DNA from: Prado023 sp963706885 | GTDB taxonomy: Bacteria > Actinomycetota > Actinomycetes > S36-B12 > CAIYMF01 | DNA length: 64,000 bases | Assembly: GCA_963706885.1 (NCBI GenBank) | Contig: CAVPNX010000019.1 | Span: 62,001 to 126,000 of the forward strand | Direction: 5' to 3' | Shown here: positions 37,790 through 47,113 of the stretch, in pieces | How positions within the stretch are numbered: position 1 is the first letter of the stretch | Layout: each line of letters begins with the position of its first letter | Program-made: the position numbers and the translations under genes | The notes under the pieces: generated by a model | What the model saw: only the letters and a program-made list of their open reading frames with translations | Told to the model about the DNA's origin: nothing | Database searches by the model: none

Positions 37790-39000
37790 TGGCGCGGCAC
37801 GGGTCGGCATACCTGCGGATCTATGGCGCGATCGATCCGTCGAGCGTCAACGGTCACGACCGGGGACCTGCACCTTCGCAGGCTCCGGTGTACGAGTTCG
37901 CCGGCACGTCGGGGGCCACCCGGATGACCTGGACCGGATCCGAGCGGGGAGTGAGGGGAGGCTTCTACCTGCGGCCGGGGCCGGTCGACCGGGTCGTCGC
38001 GGAGATACCTACGGGATGTGGACCGGTCAGCGGCAGCGGGGTCCCGAGACCTGTACGCGGACGGTGCGGTGCTGCGTGACACGCTGCTGGGGGTGTAGCT
38101 GGGGGGGTCGCAGATCAGCGACGCGGCGGCAGCCGGGGACGCCCCGCTCAGCCTGCGCGGTTCCAGCCTGCGGGAGATCCCGGGTGGGGAGGGCCCGGCC
38201 GTGTACGCGCAGCACAATCCGTGGGTTCCCGAGCAGCCGCTGCACATGGTGGTCCTCCTGCTCGACCTGCCCGGCGATGATGCCTGCCAGCCCCAGGTCG
38301 GGGTCGCGCTCTGGCTGGATGACGAGGGCCGGATCACCCGGGAGGAGCGTTACCACCGCATCGACTCGGTGCGCTCCTGCCTGGACACGCAAGGCCTGCC
38401 GAGCGGGTGGTGGCAGTCGCTGCCCCGCCGGCGGCGCAGGTGACTGGCACGGTGGCTGTCGGCGGGACCGAGGTCACCGTGTGGAATGGCACCCCGCAGC
38501 GTGAGGCGCTGCTGCGCTGGGCCTTGCAGCGCTTCGCTGACCTCGGTATGCCAGCGCCCGGCACCCACCTCGGTCACATTCCTGCCCCCGGTGGCCGACC
38601 GGTGGACCGCCTACGAGTTCGATCCCGGCGGCCCGGACCTGGTCCTGCCCAGCACCGTGGAAGGCTGCGCCGACGAGGGCTGCGACGCGTGGCCAACGGC
38701 GGAGCGAACCTTCACCCTCACCGAGGTCTCCCGTCTCTGGGCGGCCGCACGACAGACCGCGTGGACCGGCACGTCGAGTTCGCCCAGCGCCCGCAGGATG
38801 CGTAGGGCTGGTAAAGAGCCCGCAGTCGACAGCAAGCGATGGACCTGGCAGTAGCGACGGTGGTGTGGGGCCTGATGGACCAGCCCTATGACCCGCCCGA
38901 CACCCTCGCTCAGCGCACCTGCGACCAGCTCGCCGCGGACTTCCAGGCCCTCACCCTGGCCACCACTGCCGGCGCCGCGTGTCCACGGGGCGGGGGGTGA
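37790..39000 (+). pseudogene. Decayed gene A, unknown secreted or metallopeptidase-like family
   Basis: Coding-like pieces in several frames with an in-frame TAG at 38096. Recognisable blocks are SRDLYADGAVLRDTLLGV, VALWLDDEGRITREERYHRI, TGTVAVGGTEVTVWNGTP, EGCADEGCDAWPTAE and a tail WGLMDQPYDPPD followed by QRTCDQLAADFQALT. The tail and the Cys block resemble an uncharacterised actinobacterial family that carries an HExxH motif, but here the matching segment reads TLTEVSRLW, so the motif is lost. At least four frame changes are needed. Paralogous to the next pseudogene. Confidence 0.6.
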
Positions 39001-39221
39001 CCCTGTGATCCACACCGGCCAGGTCACGAGGCGAGCTGGTAGTGCTGCTGGCTGAGGCGGCCCTGGACGTCGGGTGCGGTCTAGCGCCAGTGGCCCCGCG
39101 ATCCAGCCACCCCACGATCGCGGAGCAGTGGTTCGCCGCCCGCGCCTAGGCTCAACGACAGGGCGTGGAGAACCTGGTCCCCAGCGATCCGACCTAGTCC
39201 GCACGACCGACCCAGGGCTCC
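39001..39221. other. Non-coding debris between two decayed genes
   Basis: No coding frame, promoter or repeat that I can support. Codon usage and frame bias are lost, as in the flanking pseudogenes. Confidence 0.4.
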
Positions 39222-40316
39222 GAGATATCGCGCGCCCAGGCGCTGGAGCACCTCAACGGGCAAGGGGAATCTTTACAGGACGTACGGACGCAGACCGGCC
39301 GCCTGTACCTCTCCACCGACGGCGCGCTGACCACCGAGACCGTCGCACCAGGGCGCCCAGAGCAGCCAGATCGACGCGGTTGTCCACACCACCATGGGTC
39401 CCTCCGGGGCTGTCGCGGAGACGATAGCAGACTCCATGGTAAGCTGGCGTACGCTCACCCCGCCGACGATCTCGGGCACCGCGACGGAAGGGCATCGCCC
39501 AGGTACGCCATCCACCGGGCCTCCTTGAGGATGGAGTGTGCGGCCTGTACCAGCTCGACGCCGTGGTCACGGATGAGCTGGCCGGGCTCACCGTCCGCGG
39601 CGCCTCGCAGATCGCCGACCCTCCCGGCTGCCGCGGAAGCCGCACCAACAACTCGTCGCCCAGCCGGACACAGGCCCGGCCATTTTCGCGTCGACCCCGC
39701 ACGAGACACCCGGCGTACCGATTCGCCCGCGTGAGTCGGGGCCGAAGGCTCCTGCCCGCGCCGGGTCGCCACGGTCCTGCAGCTCGGCCGGGACGGACTG
39801 ATCCAGGCCGAGGAACGCCTGCACCGAATCGATGACCTGCAGCGCTGCCGAGGTACCCTGCGCCCGGTTGGTGGGACTCCGCGGTAGTGCCCGACCCGGT
39901 CCTGGTGGAACGCACCGGCACCCTGGCCGTCGGCGGCCTGGACATCGAGGTGGACAACGGCACGCCGGGCCTCGAAGGCCTCATCAGATGGTCTGCGACC
40001 AACCCCGCGACCAGGACCTCGTCGACGAGGATCGTCACGGTGCAGGGTCACCCGAGGCATCCAACTCGACAAGTGCGAGGGCATCACCGGCCTGATCCTC
40101 GGCGACGCCGTCACCCTTTGCTTCGACTCCACCACGGCCTGCCAGAACCAGGACTGCACCGCCTGGGATTCCGGGGCCAAGAAGGCAACACTGCACGAAC
40201 TCGCCCACGCTTGGATCGACGAGCACCGCAGCAGGCCATCGAACTGTGTGCTGCGCGCCTCCAGCGACGACACGGTTGAGGAGACCGCCGAGGCGCTGGC
40301 TCGTCCGCAGACCTGA
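39222..40316 (+). pseudogene. Decayed gene B, paralogue of A with HExxH remnant
   Basis: Shares blocks with gene A in the same order: TGRLYLSTDGALTTETVA, LGRDGLIQAEERLHRIDDLQ, TGTLAVGGLDIEVDNGTP, and ACQNQDCTAW. Here the metallopeptidase-like motif survives as ATLHELAHAWIDEH (His-Glu-x-x-His at 40194-40208), followed by VEETAEALARPQT and a stop. The blocks lie in different frames and the carboxy-terminal part seen in A (WGLMD and on) is missing. A tandem duplicate that has decayed. Confidence 0.6.
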
Positions 40317-40365
40317 GCAACCCGTCTGGGTCAGCCCTCCACCGCCACCGGGTAGACGCTGCGCG

Positions 40366-41301
40366 TCAGCGCTCTGCGCGTCCCGGCGTGTGCCGGCGGA
40401 GCAGGACCCCGGTGGCGATCTCCAGGACGCACAGCGCGGCGAGGCGGACCGTGCGTCCGTCGGGGGCGTCGGCTGCGGCGTCCACCTCCGTGATGTCGAG
40501 GCTGACCACGCGGGGATCGGCGCCGGCCGCCCGCGCGGCAGCGCGCAGCTCACGGGCGCTGATCCCGCCAGGCATGGATGCGGGGCAGGCCGGGGCCACG
40601 GCCCGGTCGCAGACGTCGACGTCGAGGTCGACATGGATCCGCGCCTCCGGTCCGCCGCCGGCGATCTCCAGGGCCTCGGCCATCGCGTCGGCGATCGGCC
40701 GGCGCTCGAGCTCCTCGCGGCTGATGACGGTGATGCCCAGCTCCCGGGCGCGCGCGGAGTAGTGGCGCGAGTTGGCGAAGTCGCTGATGCCGATCTGGAC
40801 CACCTGGCGACCCTCGATACCGGCCTCGACCAGCCGGCGGACCGGTGATCCGTTGGAGCGACCGTCACGCAGGTCGTGGTGGGCATCGAGGGTGATCAGG
40901 CCGTCGGCGCAGGCGCCATGGGCGACCGCATAGGTGATCGAGTTGTCCCCGCCCAGGGCCAGCACCGGCGCCCGGGGGAACAGGCGGACGGCGTCGATCG
41001 TGTCCCGCTCGCCGGTCGGGGTGTCCGGGTCGTCCTGGTCGCCGAGGTCGACGAGCATGAGGTCGCTCAGGTCGAGGTCGGCTGACGCAACATAGGTGGA
41101 GTACCGGGCCAGGGCTGCGCGGACAGCGGCCGGCGTGGTGTCGGCGCGGGTCGGCGAGATCGAGGTCGTGTGGGCGGGGACACCCAGCAGCGCCATCTCG
41201 ACGGGCCGGGGGGAGCGGCTGCGGGGCCACGCGTGCTCCTCGGTGCAGGCCTGGATCCACGCGGAGGCGCGCGGCCAGTTCGGGTCGTCAGCCACGGCCA
41301 C
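40366..41301 (-). CDS. hutG: Formimidoylglutamase (arginase/ureohydrolase family)
   Basis: A 311-residue binuclear-manganese hydrolase expected to split N-formimidoyl-glutamate to glutamate and formamide, the last step of histidine breakdown. Metal ligands are visible as GGDNSITYAVAHG, LDAHHDLRDG and HVDLDVDVCD, with the Glu in LDITEVDAAAD. Agmatinases share these motifs; the hut context decides. Its GTG start lies 14 bases inside hutI. Last gene of the hutHUIG operon. Confidence 0.86.
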   Translation of the reverse strand: MAVADDPNWPRASAWIQACTEEHAWPRSRSPRPVEMALLGVPAHTTSISPTRADTTPAAVRAALARYSTYVASADLDLSDLMLVDLGDQDDPDTPTGERDTIDAVRLFPRAPVLALGGDNSITYAVAHGACADGLITLDAHHDLRDGRSNGSPVRRLVEAGIEGRQVVQIGISDFANSRHYSARARELGITVISREELERRPIADAMAEALEIAGGGPEARIHVDLDVDVCDRAVAPACPASMPGGISARELRAAARAAGADPRVVSLDITEVDAAADAPDGRTVRLAALCVLEIATGVLLRRHTPGRAER

Positions 41302-42526
41302 CGCCGGCTTCAGCGGCAGCGCCCAGGGACGCGCCCGTGGGGACCCGCTCTCCGGCGCGCCACACCCCTGCGATCAGGTCCACCCCTGGACGGTAGGCCA
41401 GGTGCACGTAGCTCGGTGCGGCGAGCAGGACGACGTCGGCGCGGCCGCCGACCCGGATCCTGCCGAGCCCATCCCGGCGCAGGGCGCGCGCACCTCCACG
41501 GGTTGCGGCCCGCAGTGCCTCGGCCACGGTCATGTTCATCTCCCGCACCGCCATCGCGATGCACCACGGCATCGAGGTGGTGAACGAGGTCCCGGGGTTG
41601 CAGTCCGTGGCCAGCGCGACCGACACCCCGGCATCGAGCAGCCGACGCGCGTCGGGGTACGGCGAGCGGGTGCTGAACTCGGCTCCGGGCAGCAGCGTGG
41701 CCACGGTCCTCGAACCGGCGAGCGCGTCCACGTCGGCGTCGGTCAGGTGGGTGCAGTGATCCGCGGACGCGGCATCCATCTCGACGGCCAGCGCGACTCC
41801 GGGCCCGACGCCGAGCTGGTTGGCGTGCACCCGGGTGCCGAGCCCGGCCCGCTCCCCGGCCTCGAGGACGGTGCGCGCCTCCTCGGCATCGAACGCACCA
41901 CGCTCGCAGAACACGTCGATCCACCGGGCGGGCGGGGCGCAGGCGTCGAGCATCGGACCGGTCACCAGATCGAGGTAGCCGGGGCGGTCGTCCCGGAACT
42001 CCTCGGGCACCACGTGGGCGCCGAGGAAGGTGACCTCGTCGGTGAACTCCGCGGCGATCCGACAGGCCCGCGCCTCCTGCTCCACGGTCAGCCCGTACCC
42101 CGACTTGATCTCGAACGTGGTGGTCCCCGAGCGCACGAGCTCGTCGACCAGGCCTCCCACACGCGCCCGGAGCTGCTCGTCGGTGGCGCTGCGGGTGGCG
42201 GCGACGGTGGAGCGGATCCCCCCGGCGGAGTACGCCTGCCCCGCCATGCGCGCGGCGAACTCCCCGGCACGGTCGCCTGCGAAGACAAGGTGCGCGTGGG
42301 AGTCGACGAACCCCGGGATGACCGTGCCGCCGGCGCAGTCGTGGCGCGTGTCGGCGGCCGGGGCCCCGCGTGCGGGGCCGATCCACGCGACCCGGTCGTC
42401 CTCGAGGACGACCGCCGCATCCGCCACGATGCCCAGGGCCCACTCGTCGCGGCCAACGCTGGGCTCCTTGCCGTGTGGCGTGTTCGTCACCAGCATGCCG
42501 ATCCGGTCGAGCAGGGTCGTGGTCAC
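41288..42526 (-). CDS. hutI: Imidazolonepropionase
   Basis: A 412-residue amidohydrolase-fold metalloenzyme converting imidazolone propionate to N-formimidoyl-glutamate. Motifs are DSHAHLVFAGDR (metal His pair), GTTTFEIKSGYGL, FLGAHVVPEEF, HANQLG, SADHCTHLT and ATDCNPGTSFTTSMP. The GTG start overlaps the hutU stop by GTGA; the frame further upstream is antisense-like. Coupled with hutU upstream and hutG downstream. Confidence 0.92.
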   Translation of the reverse strand: MTTTLLDRIGMLVTNTPHGKEPSVGRDEWALGIVADAAVVLEDDRVAWIGPARGAPAADTRHDCAGGTVIPGFVDSHAHLVFAGDRAGEFAARMAGQAYSAGGIRSTVAATRSATDEQLRARVGGLVDELVRSGTTTFEIKSGYGLTVEQEARACRIAAEFTDEVTFLGAHVVPEEFRDDRPGYLDLVTGPMLDACAPPARWIDVFCERGAFDAEEARTVLEAGERAGLGTRVHANQLGVGPGVALAVEMDAASADHCTHLTDADVDALAGSRTVATLLPGAEFSTRSPYPDARRLLDAGVSVALATDCNPGTSFTTSMPWCIAMAVREMNMTVAEALRAATRGGARALRRDGLGRIRVGGRADVVLLAAPSYVHLAYRPGVDLIAGVWRAGERVPTGASLGAAAEAGGGRG

Positions 42527-44200
42527 GTGCTGTCGCCCTCCCGCATGGGGATGCGCAGGCCCTTCTCCGCGGCAACGCGCGCGGCGCTCTCGTAGCCGGA
42601 GTCCACGTGGCGGATCACGCCCATCGCGGGATCGTTGGTGAGCACCCGCTCGAGCTTCTGGGCGGCCAGGGCGGTTCCGTCGGCGACCGAGACCTGGCCG
42701 GCGTGGATCGAGCGACCCATCCCGACACCACCCCCGTGGTGGATCGACACCCACGAGGCGCCCGAGGCGGTGTTGACCAGCGCGTTGAGCAGCGGCCAGT
42801 CGGCGATCGCGTCCGACCCGTCGAGCATCGCCTCGGTCTCGCGGTAGGGGGAGGCCACCGACCCGGTGTCCAGGTGGTCGCGGCCGATCACGATCGGGGC
42901 GCTGACAGCCCCGGTGGCCACGAGGTCGTTGAACATCAGCCCGGCCTCCGCGCGCTCGCCCTGGCCCAGCCAGCAGATCCGCGCGGGCAGGCCCTGGGGG
43001 GCGATGCGCTGACCGGCGGCCCGGATCCAGCGCTCCAGGGGCTCATTGTCGGGGAACAGCTGGAGGACCGCGGCGTCCGTGGTGGTGATGTCCGCCGGGT
43101 CCCCGGACAGGGCGACCCAGCGGAACGGGCCCTTGCCCTCGCAGAACAGCGGGCGGATGTAGGCCGGGACGAACCCGGGGAAGTCGAACGCGCGGGTGTA
43201 TCCGGCCAGCTGCGCCTCGCCGCGGATCGAGTTGCCGTAGTCGAAGACCTCGGCGCCGGCGTCCATGAACCCGACCATCGCCTCGACGTGGCGTGGCCAT
43301 CGACTCGCGAGCCCGGGTCGTGAAGGCGTCGGGGTCGGCGGCCGCCAGCTCGTGCCACTGGTCGAACGTCACCCCGAGCGGGCAGTAGGCCAACGGGTCG
43401 TGGGCCGAGGTCTGGTCGGTGACGATGTCGACGGCCACCCCGCGGCGCAGCAGCTCGGGAAGGACCTCCGCGGCGTTGCCGACCACCCCGACGCTGTGCC
43501 CGCGCCGTTCGGCCTTCGCGGCCAGCGCCCTCTCGACGGCGACGTCGAGGTCGTCGGTCCACTCGTCGAGGTAGCGGTGCTCCACGCGTCGGGCCAACCG
43601 GCTGGCGTCCACGTCCACGATCAGGCAGGCCCCGCCGTTCAGCGTGACCGCCAGCGGCTGGGCCCCGCCCATGCCGCCGCACCCCGCCGTCAGGGTGAGC
43701 GTGCCCGCCAGCGTCCCGCCGAAGCGCTTGGCGGCCACCGCGGCGAACGTCTCGTAGGTGCCCTGGACGATGCCCTGGGTGCCGATGTAGATCCATGAGC
43801 CGGCGGTCATCTGCCCGTACATGGTCAGGCCGAGGGCCTCGAGGCGGCGGAACTCCGGCCAGGTCGCCCAGTCCCCGACGAGGTTGGAGTTCGCGATGAG
43901 CACCCGGGGCGCCCACTCGTGGGTGCGCATCACCCCGACGGGCCTGCCGGACTGCACCAGCATCGTCTCGTCGTCGCGCAGGGTCGTCAGGGTGCGGACC
44001 AGCGCGTGGAAGCTGGGCCAGTCGCGTGCCGCCCGCCCGGTGCCCCCGTAGACCACGAGCGAGTCGGGATGCTCGGCGACCTCGGGGTCGAGGTTGTTCT
44101 GCAGCATCCGCAGCGCGGCCTCCTGCGGCCAGCCCAGGGCGGTGCGCGTGCTGCCGCGGGGAGCGCGGACGGGCACCGGCGTTCCGAGGTCGTGGGCCAT
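42523..44200 (-). CDS. hutU: Urocanate hydratase, frameshifted
   Basis: The NAD-containing enzyme that hydrates urocanate. From ATG 44200 (AAGGAG upstream) the first 300 or so residues include MLQNNLDPEVAEHPDSLVVY, GGTGRAARDW and TLTAGCGGMGGAQPLAV. The rest (VEAMVGFMDAGAEVFDYGNS to the end) is in the next frame; one extra base near 43291, right after ESMAT, joins them to about 558 residues, the normal size. All catalytic segments are present, so the break may be an assembly error. Confidence 0.88.
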
Positions 44201-44220
44201 GGGCGTCTCCTTGTGGGTGG

Positions 44221-45771
44221 TCAGTCGAGGGTCCCGATCGCCGCGGACACCGCGTCGAGCAGGGCGCCCGAGGCCAGCAGCGCCTCAGCGGCGTGGATCT
44301 CGTCGGAGACGATCCGGTCCGGGCCGGGGCCGTCCACGACCGTGCGCAGGGCGGCCAGCGCCGCCCCGGTGCCCGCTGCCGGGGCCAGCGGTGCGCGCAG
44401 GTCCAGCGCGCGTCCTGCGACGACCAACTCGATGGCCAGAACCTGTCGCAGCCCGCGGACCGCCGCGGTCAGCTTGCGCCCGGCGGCCCACCCCATCGAG
44501 ACGTGGTCCTCCTGCATGGCCGAGCTGGGGATCGAGTCCACGCTCGCCGGGACCGCCAGCCGCTTGAGCTCGGACACGATCCCCGCGGCGGTGTACTGGG
44601 CGATCATGTAGCCGGAGTCGACTCCCACCTCGTGGGCCAGGAAGGCCGGGAGGCCCTGGTTGCGCGCGCGGTCCAGCAGCCGGTCGGTGCGTCGCTCGCT
44701 GATCGAGGCCACGTCGGCCACGGGGATCGCCAGGAAGTCCAGCACGTGGGCCACCGGGGCGCCGTGGAAGTTGCCGTTCGACTCGACCCGGCCATCGGTG
44801 GTGATGACCGGGTTGTCGATGATCGACTCGAGCTCCCGTTCGGCGACCCCGCGGGCATGGGCCATCGTGTCGCGCGCCGATCCGGCCACCTGGGGTGCGC
44901 AGCGCATCGAGTAGGCGTCCTGCACCAGGTGGGTGGTGTCGTTGCGGTGGCTGGCCACGATCGGAGATCCGGCGAGCAGGCGGCGCAGGTTGGCCGCCGA
45001 GGCCGCCTGCCCCGGGTGCGGGCGCATCGCGACCAGGTCCGCGGCGTAGGCGCGGTCCGTGCCCAGCAGGGCCTCCACGCTCATGGCGGCCGTGACGTCG
45101 GCGATCCGGAGGAGGTCCTGGAGGTCGGCCAGGGCCAGGGCGAGCATCCCGAGCATCCCGTCGGTGCCGTTGATCAGGGCCAGACCCTCCTTCTCGGCCA
45201 GCACGACCGGGGTCAGTCCGGCCTCCGCCAGTGCCTGCGCGGCCGGCCGGGTCGCCCCATCGGGGCCGAGGACCTGACCCTCCCCCTGCAGCGCGATCGC
45301 CACGTGCGCCAGCGGGGAGAGGTCCCCGCTGCAGCCCAGCGACCCGAACTCGTGGACGGCGGGGATGATCCCGGCGTTGAGCAGGCCGGTCAGGGCCGTG
45401 ACCACCTCGGGGCGCACCCCGGTCCGCCCCGAGCTCAGGGTGTGCAGGCGCAGCGTCATCATGGCGCGCACCGTGGCCGGTTCCACGAGGTCGCCGATCC
45501 CGGCCGCGTGCGAGCGGGTCAGGCTGACCTGCAGGGCGGCGCGCCGCTCCGGGGCGATCGCCACCGTGGCCAGGGCCCCGAACCCGGTGGAGACCCCGTA
45601 GGTCGGCTCCGGGCGACCCGCGAGGTCCTCGATGTGCCGGCGCCCGGCGGCCACCCGGTCGAGGGTGTCGGTCGACACGGCGATCGGCCGTCCCCGCCGG
45701 GCCACGTCGGGGAGCTCGTCGACCGTCAGGTCGTCGATGTCCAGGGGCAGGAGCTCACCGACGGCGGTCAT
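44221..45771 (-). CDS. hutH: Histidine ammonia-lyase
   Basis: A 516-residue lyase that removes ammonia from histidine to give urocanate. The MIO prosthetic group forms from three residues in GSLGCSGDLSPLAH; here they are Cys-Ser-Gly in place of the common Ala-Ser-Gly. Other family marks are GVSTGFG, GKEGLALINGT-like EKEGLALINGTDG, and SMQEDHVSMG-like SAMQEDHVSMGWAAGRK. First gene of the hut operon, with hutU 20 bases downstream. TAGCAA six bases before the ATG may be its -10. Confidence 0.92.
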   Translation of the reverse strand: MTAVGELLPLDIDDLTVDELPDVARRGRPIAVSTDTLDRVAAGRRHIEDLAGRPEPTYGVSTGFGALATVAIAPERRAALQVSLTRSHAAGIGDLVEPATVRAMMTLRLHTLSSGRTGVRPEVVTALTGLLNAGIIPAVHEFGSLGCSGDLSPLAHVAIALQGEGQVLGPDGATRPAAQALAEAGLTPVVLAEKEGLALINGTDGMLGMLALALADLQDLLRIADVTAAMSVEALLGTDRAYAADLVAMRPHPGQAASAANLRRLLAGSPIVASHRNDTTHLVQDAYSMRCAPQVAGSARDTMAHARGVAERELESIIDNPVITTDGRVESNGNFHGAPVAHVLDFLAIPVADVASISERRTDRLLDRARNQGLPAFLAHEVGVDSGYMIAQYTAAGIVSELKRLAVPASVDSIPSSAMQEDHVSMGWAAGRKLTAAVRGLRQVLAIELVVAGRALDLRAPLAPAAGTGAALAALRTVVDGPGPDRIVSDEIHAAEALLASGALLDAVSAAIGTLD

Positions 45772-45894
45772 GGCCCATTGCTAGCACCCTTGGCCCCCGG
45801 CGCGCGCTGCGTGCGGCCCGGTGGGCGCTGGCGGTGTCGGATGGTGGGGTGTTCCAGGGTCGGGGACGTCGGCGGGTGACGGCGTGCCGCCGGC

Positions 45895-46701
45895 TCAGCG
45901 TGCCCGCAGGTAGAGCACCTTCTGGCTGGAGCCGACCGGTCGGCGCTCCTCGGTGGTGAACAGGTCGGTCCGGTCGCGGACGAGGTCCGAGAGCTTCTTG
46001 TAGCCGTACAGCCGCGGGTCGAAGTCGGGCTGCAGCTTGTTCAGGTAGTTGCCGAACGTCCCGAGGTGCGCCCAGCCCTCGTCATCGACCGACTGCTCGA
46101 GGGCGCTGAGCACGAACTTCTTGGGCAGCTTGGGTCGTGGGGGCTGGTCGACCGCCTCCACCGGCTGCGCGATGGCAGCCCCGGCGGGGCTCGGCTCCAC
46201 GGACTCGGGCTCGGTGGCCCTCCCGCTGTTGCGCAGCACCTCGACGAACACGAACCGGTGGCACGCGTTGCGGAACGCCTCCGGGGTCTTCTTCTCGCCG
46301 AACCCGAAGACCATCAGGCCCTCCTCGCGCAGGCGCATGGCCAGCCCGGTGAAGTCGCTGTCGCTGGTGACCAGGGCGAAGCCGTCGAAGTTGCCGGTGT
46401 AGAGCAGGTCCATCGCATCGATGATCAAGGTGCTGTCGGTGGAGTTCTTGCCCGTGGAGTAGGCGAACTGCTGCACGGGCTTGATCGCGTTGCGCTGCAG
46501 GACCTTCTTCCACGAGGCGCTCGTCGGGGCGGTGAAGTCCCCGTAGATCCGCCGGACAGTGGCGTCCCCGAACCGGGCGACCTCGGCCAGCAGCGCCTCG
46601 ATCACCGCAGCCTGGGCGTTGTCGGCGTCGATCAGCACCGCCAGTCGCAGGTGGGTGTCATCGGTCTCCGTGCTGGGTGTGCGCTTCGTCGGGGTGGCCA
46701 T
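45895..46701 (-). CDS. NYN-domain (LabA/MARF1-like) protein with OST-HTH/LOTUS-like C terminus
   Basis: A 268-residue protein with an amino-terminal NYN nuclease-fold domain of the PIN-like superfamily: RLAVLIDADNAQ, STDSTLIIDAMDLLY and FALVTSDSDFTGLAMRLRE carry the conserved Asp residues. After a proline-rich linker, the carboxy domain (KLPKKFVLSALEQSVDDEGW, NYLNKLQPDFDPRLYGYKKL) fits the OST-HTH/LOTUS fold, which binds RNA. The likely role is RNA processing or decay. ATG 46701 is preferred to an upstream start because CAGGCT lies seven bases before it. Confidence 0.83.
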   Translation of the reverse strand: MATPTKRTPSTETDDTHLRLAVLIDADNAQAAVIEALLAEVARFGDATVRRIYGDFTAPTSASWKKVLQRNAIKPVQQFAYSTGKNSTDSTLIIDAMDLLYTGNFDGFALVTSDSDFTGLAMRLREEGLMVFGFGEKKTPEAFRNACHRFVFVEVLRNSGRATEPESVEPSPAGAAIAQPVEAVDQPPRPKLPKKFVLSALEQSVDDEGWAHLGTFGNYLNKLQPDFDPRLYGYKKLSDLVRDRTDLFTTEERRPVGSSQKVLYLRAR

Positions 46702-46971
46702 GGGCGCCAGCCTGTCACGACTCGTGTCGATGCACGGGTCAACCCCCACGCCGCGGTCTGGCCCGCCGTGTGGCGGCCTGTCCATGATCCGTGTGGGTTG
46801 CGAAGGCTAGAAGGTGCACAACCTGCATGGTTCACGCCGGGAACCGGATGCGCCGGCGGGCTCGGGCTGGCGGGCGGGCGGGCGGGTGGGTGCCCGGCGC
46901 CGGTGAGCGGGTGTGCGCGGGGTGGGCGTCTCACCATGTGGACGCACCGCCCGCGAAGCGGCGCCTCAGGC
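46702..46971. other. Intergenic region with a short GGGC-type repeat
   Basis: No gene that I can support. Near 46861-46892 the plus strand is a run of GGC-GGGC repeats rich in guanine, of low complexity. The rest holds the upstream parts of the divergent promoters of the NYN gene and the leader peptide. Confidence 0.4.
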
Positions 46972-46983
46972 TATCCTTGCCTC
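46972..46983 (+). promoter_or_regulatory. -10 box of the leader peptide, leaderless
   Basis: TATCCT at 46972-46977, six bases, then ATG 46984. The transcript should begin at this ATG. Confidence 0.6.
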
Positions 46984-47061
46984 ATGTATCGGGTGCTCCT
47001 CACCAAGCGGCGGGTCATCGACCACTGCCGCATGGGCACCTGTCTGTGTCGAATGCCCTGA
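46984..47061 (+). CDS. 25-residue Cys-containing leader peptide upstream of DUF4395 gene
   Basis: A tiny leaderless open frame. The peptide starts MYRVLLTKRRVIDHC and ends RMGTCLCRMP, with Cys at positions 15, 20 and 22. It matches the plan of short actinobacterial leader peptides (basic LTRRRHVDL-like centre, Cys-rich end) that precede sulfur-metabolism genes and control them by cysteine-dependent attenuation. The DUF4395 gene begins 52 bases after its stop. Bases 46992-46999 can pair with the ribosome site GGAGTACC (47104-47111), with one wobble pair, so leader translation could expose or hide that site. Function is inferred from architecture. Confidence 0.72.
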   Translation: MYRVLLTKRRVIDHCRMGTCLCRMP

Positions 47062-47113
47062 GTCCCAGCACGTCCTGACCCAGCCCGCGCATCCACAGAC
47101 CCCGGAGTACCTC

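Noticed and set aside
40194..40208. Active zinc protease at HELAH
   Set aside because: The motif lies in a frame that is broken on both sides and lacks the downstream part of the family, so no functional enzyme is expected.
46861..46892. GGGC-rich stretch considered as a CRISPR-like or variable repeat
   Set aside because: Units are only a few bases, without spacers; it is low-complexity G-rich DNA.
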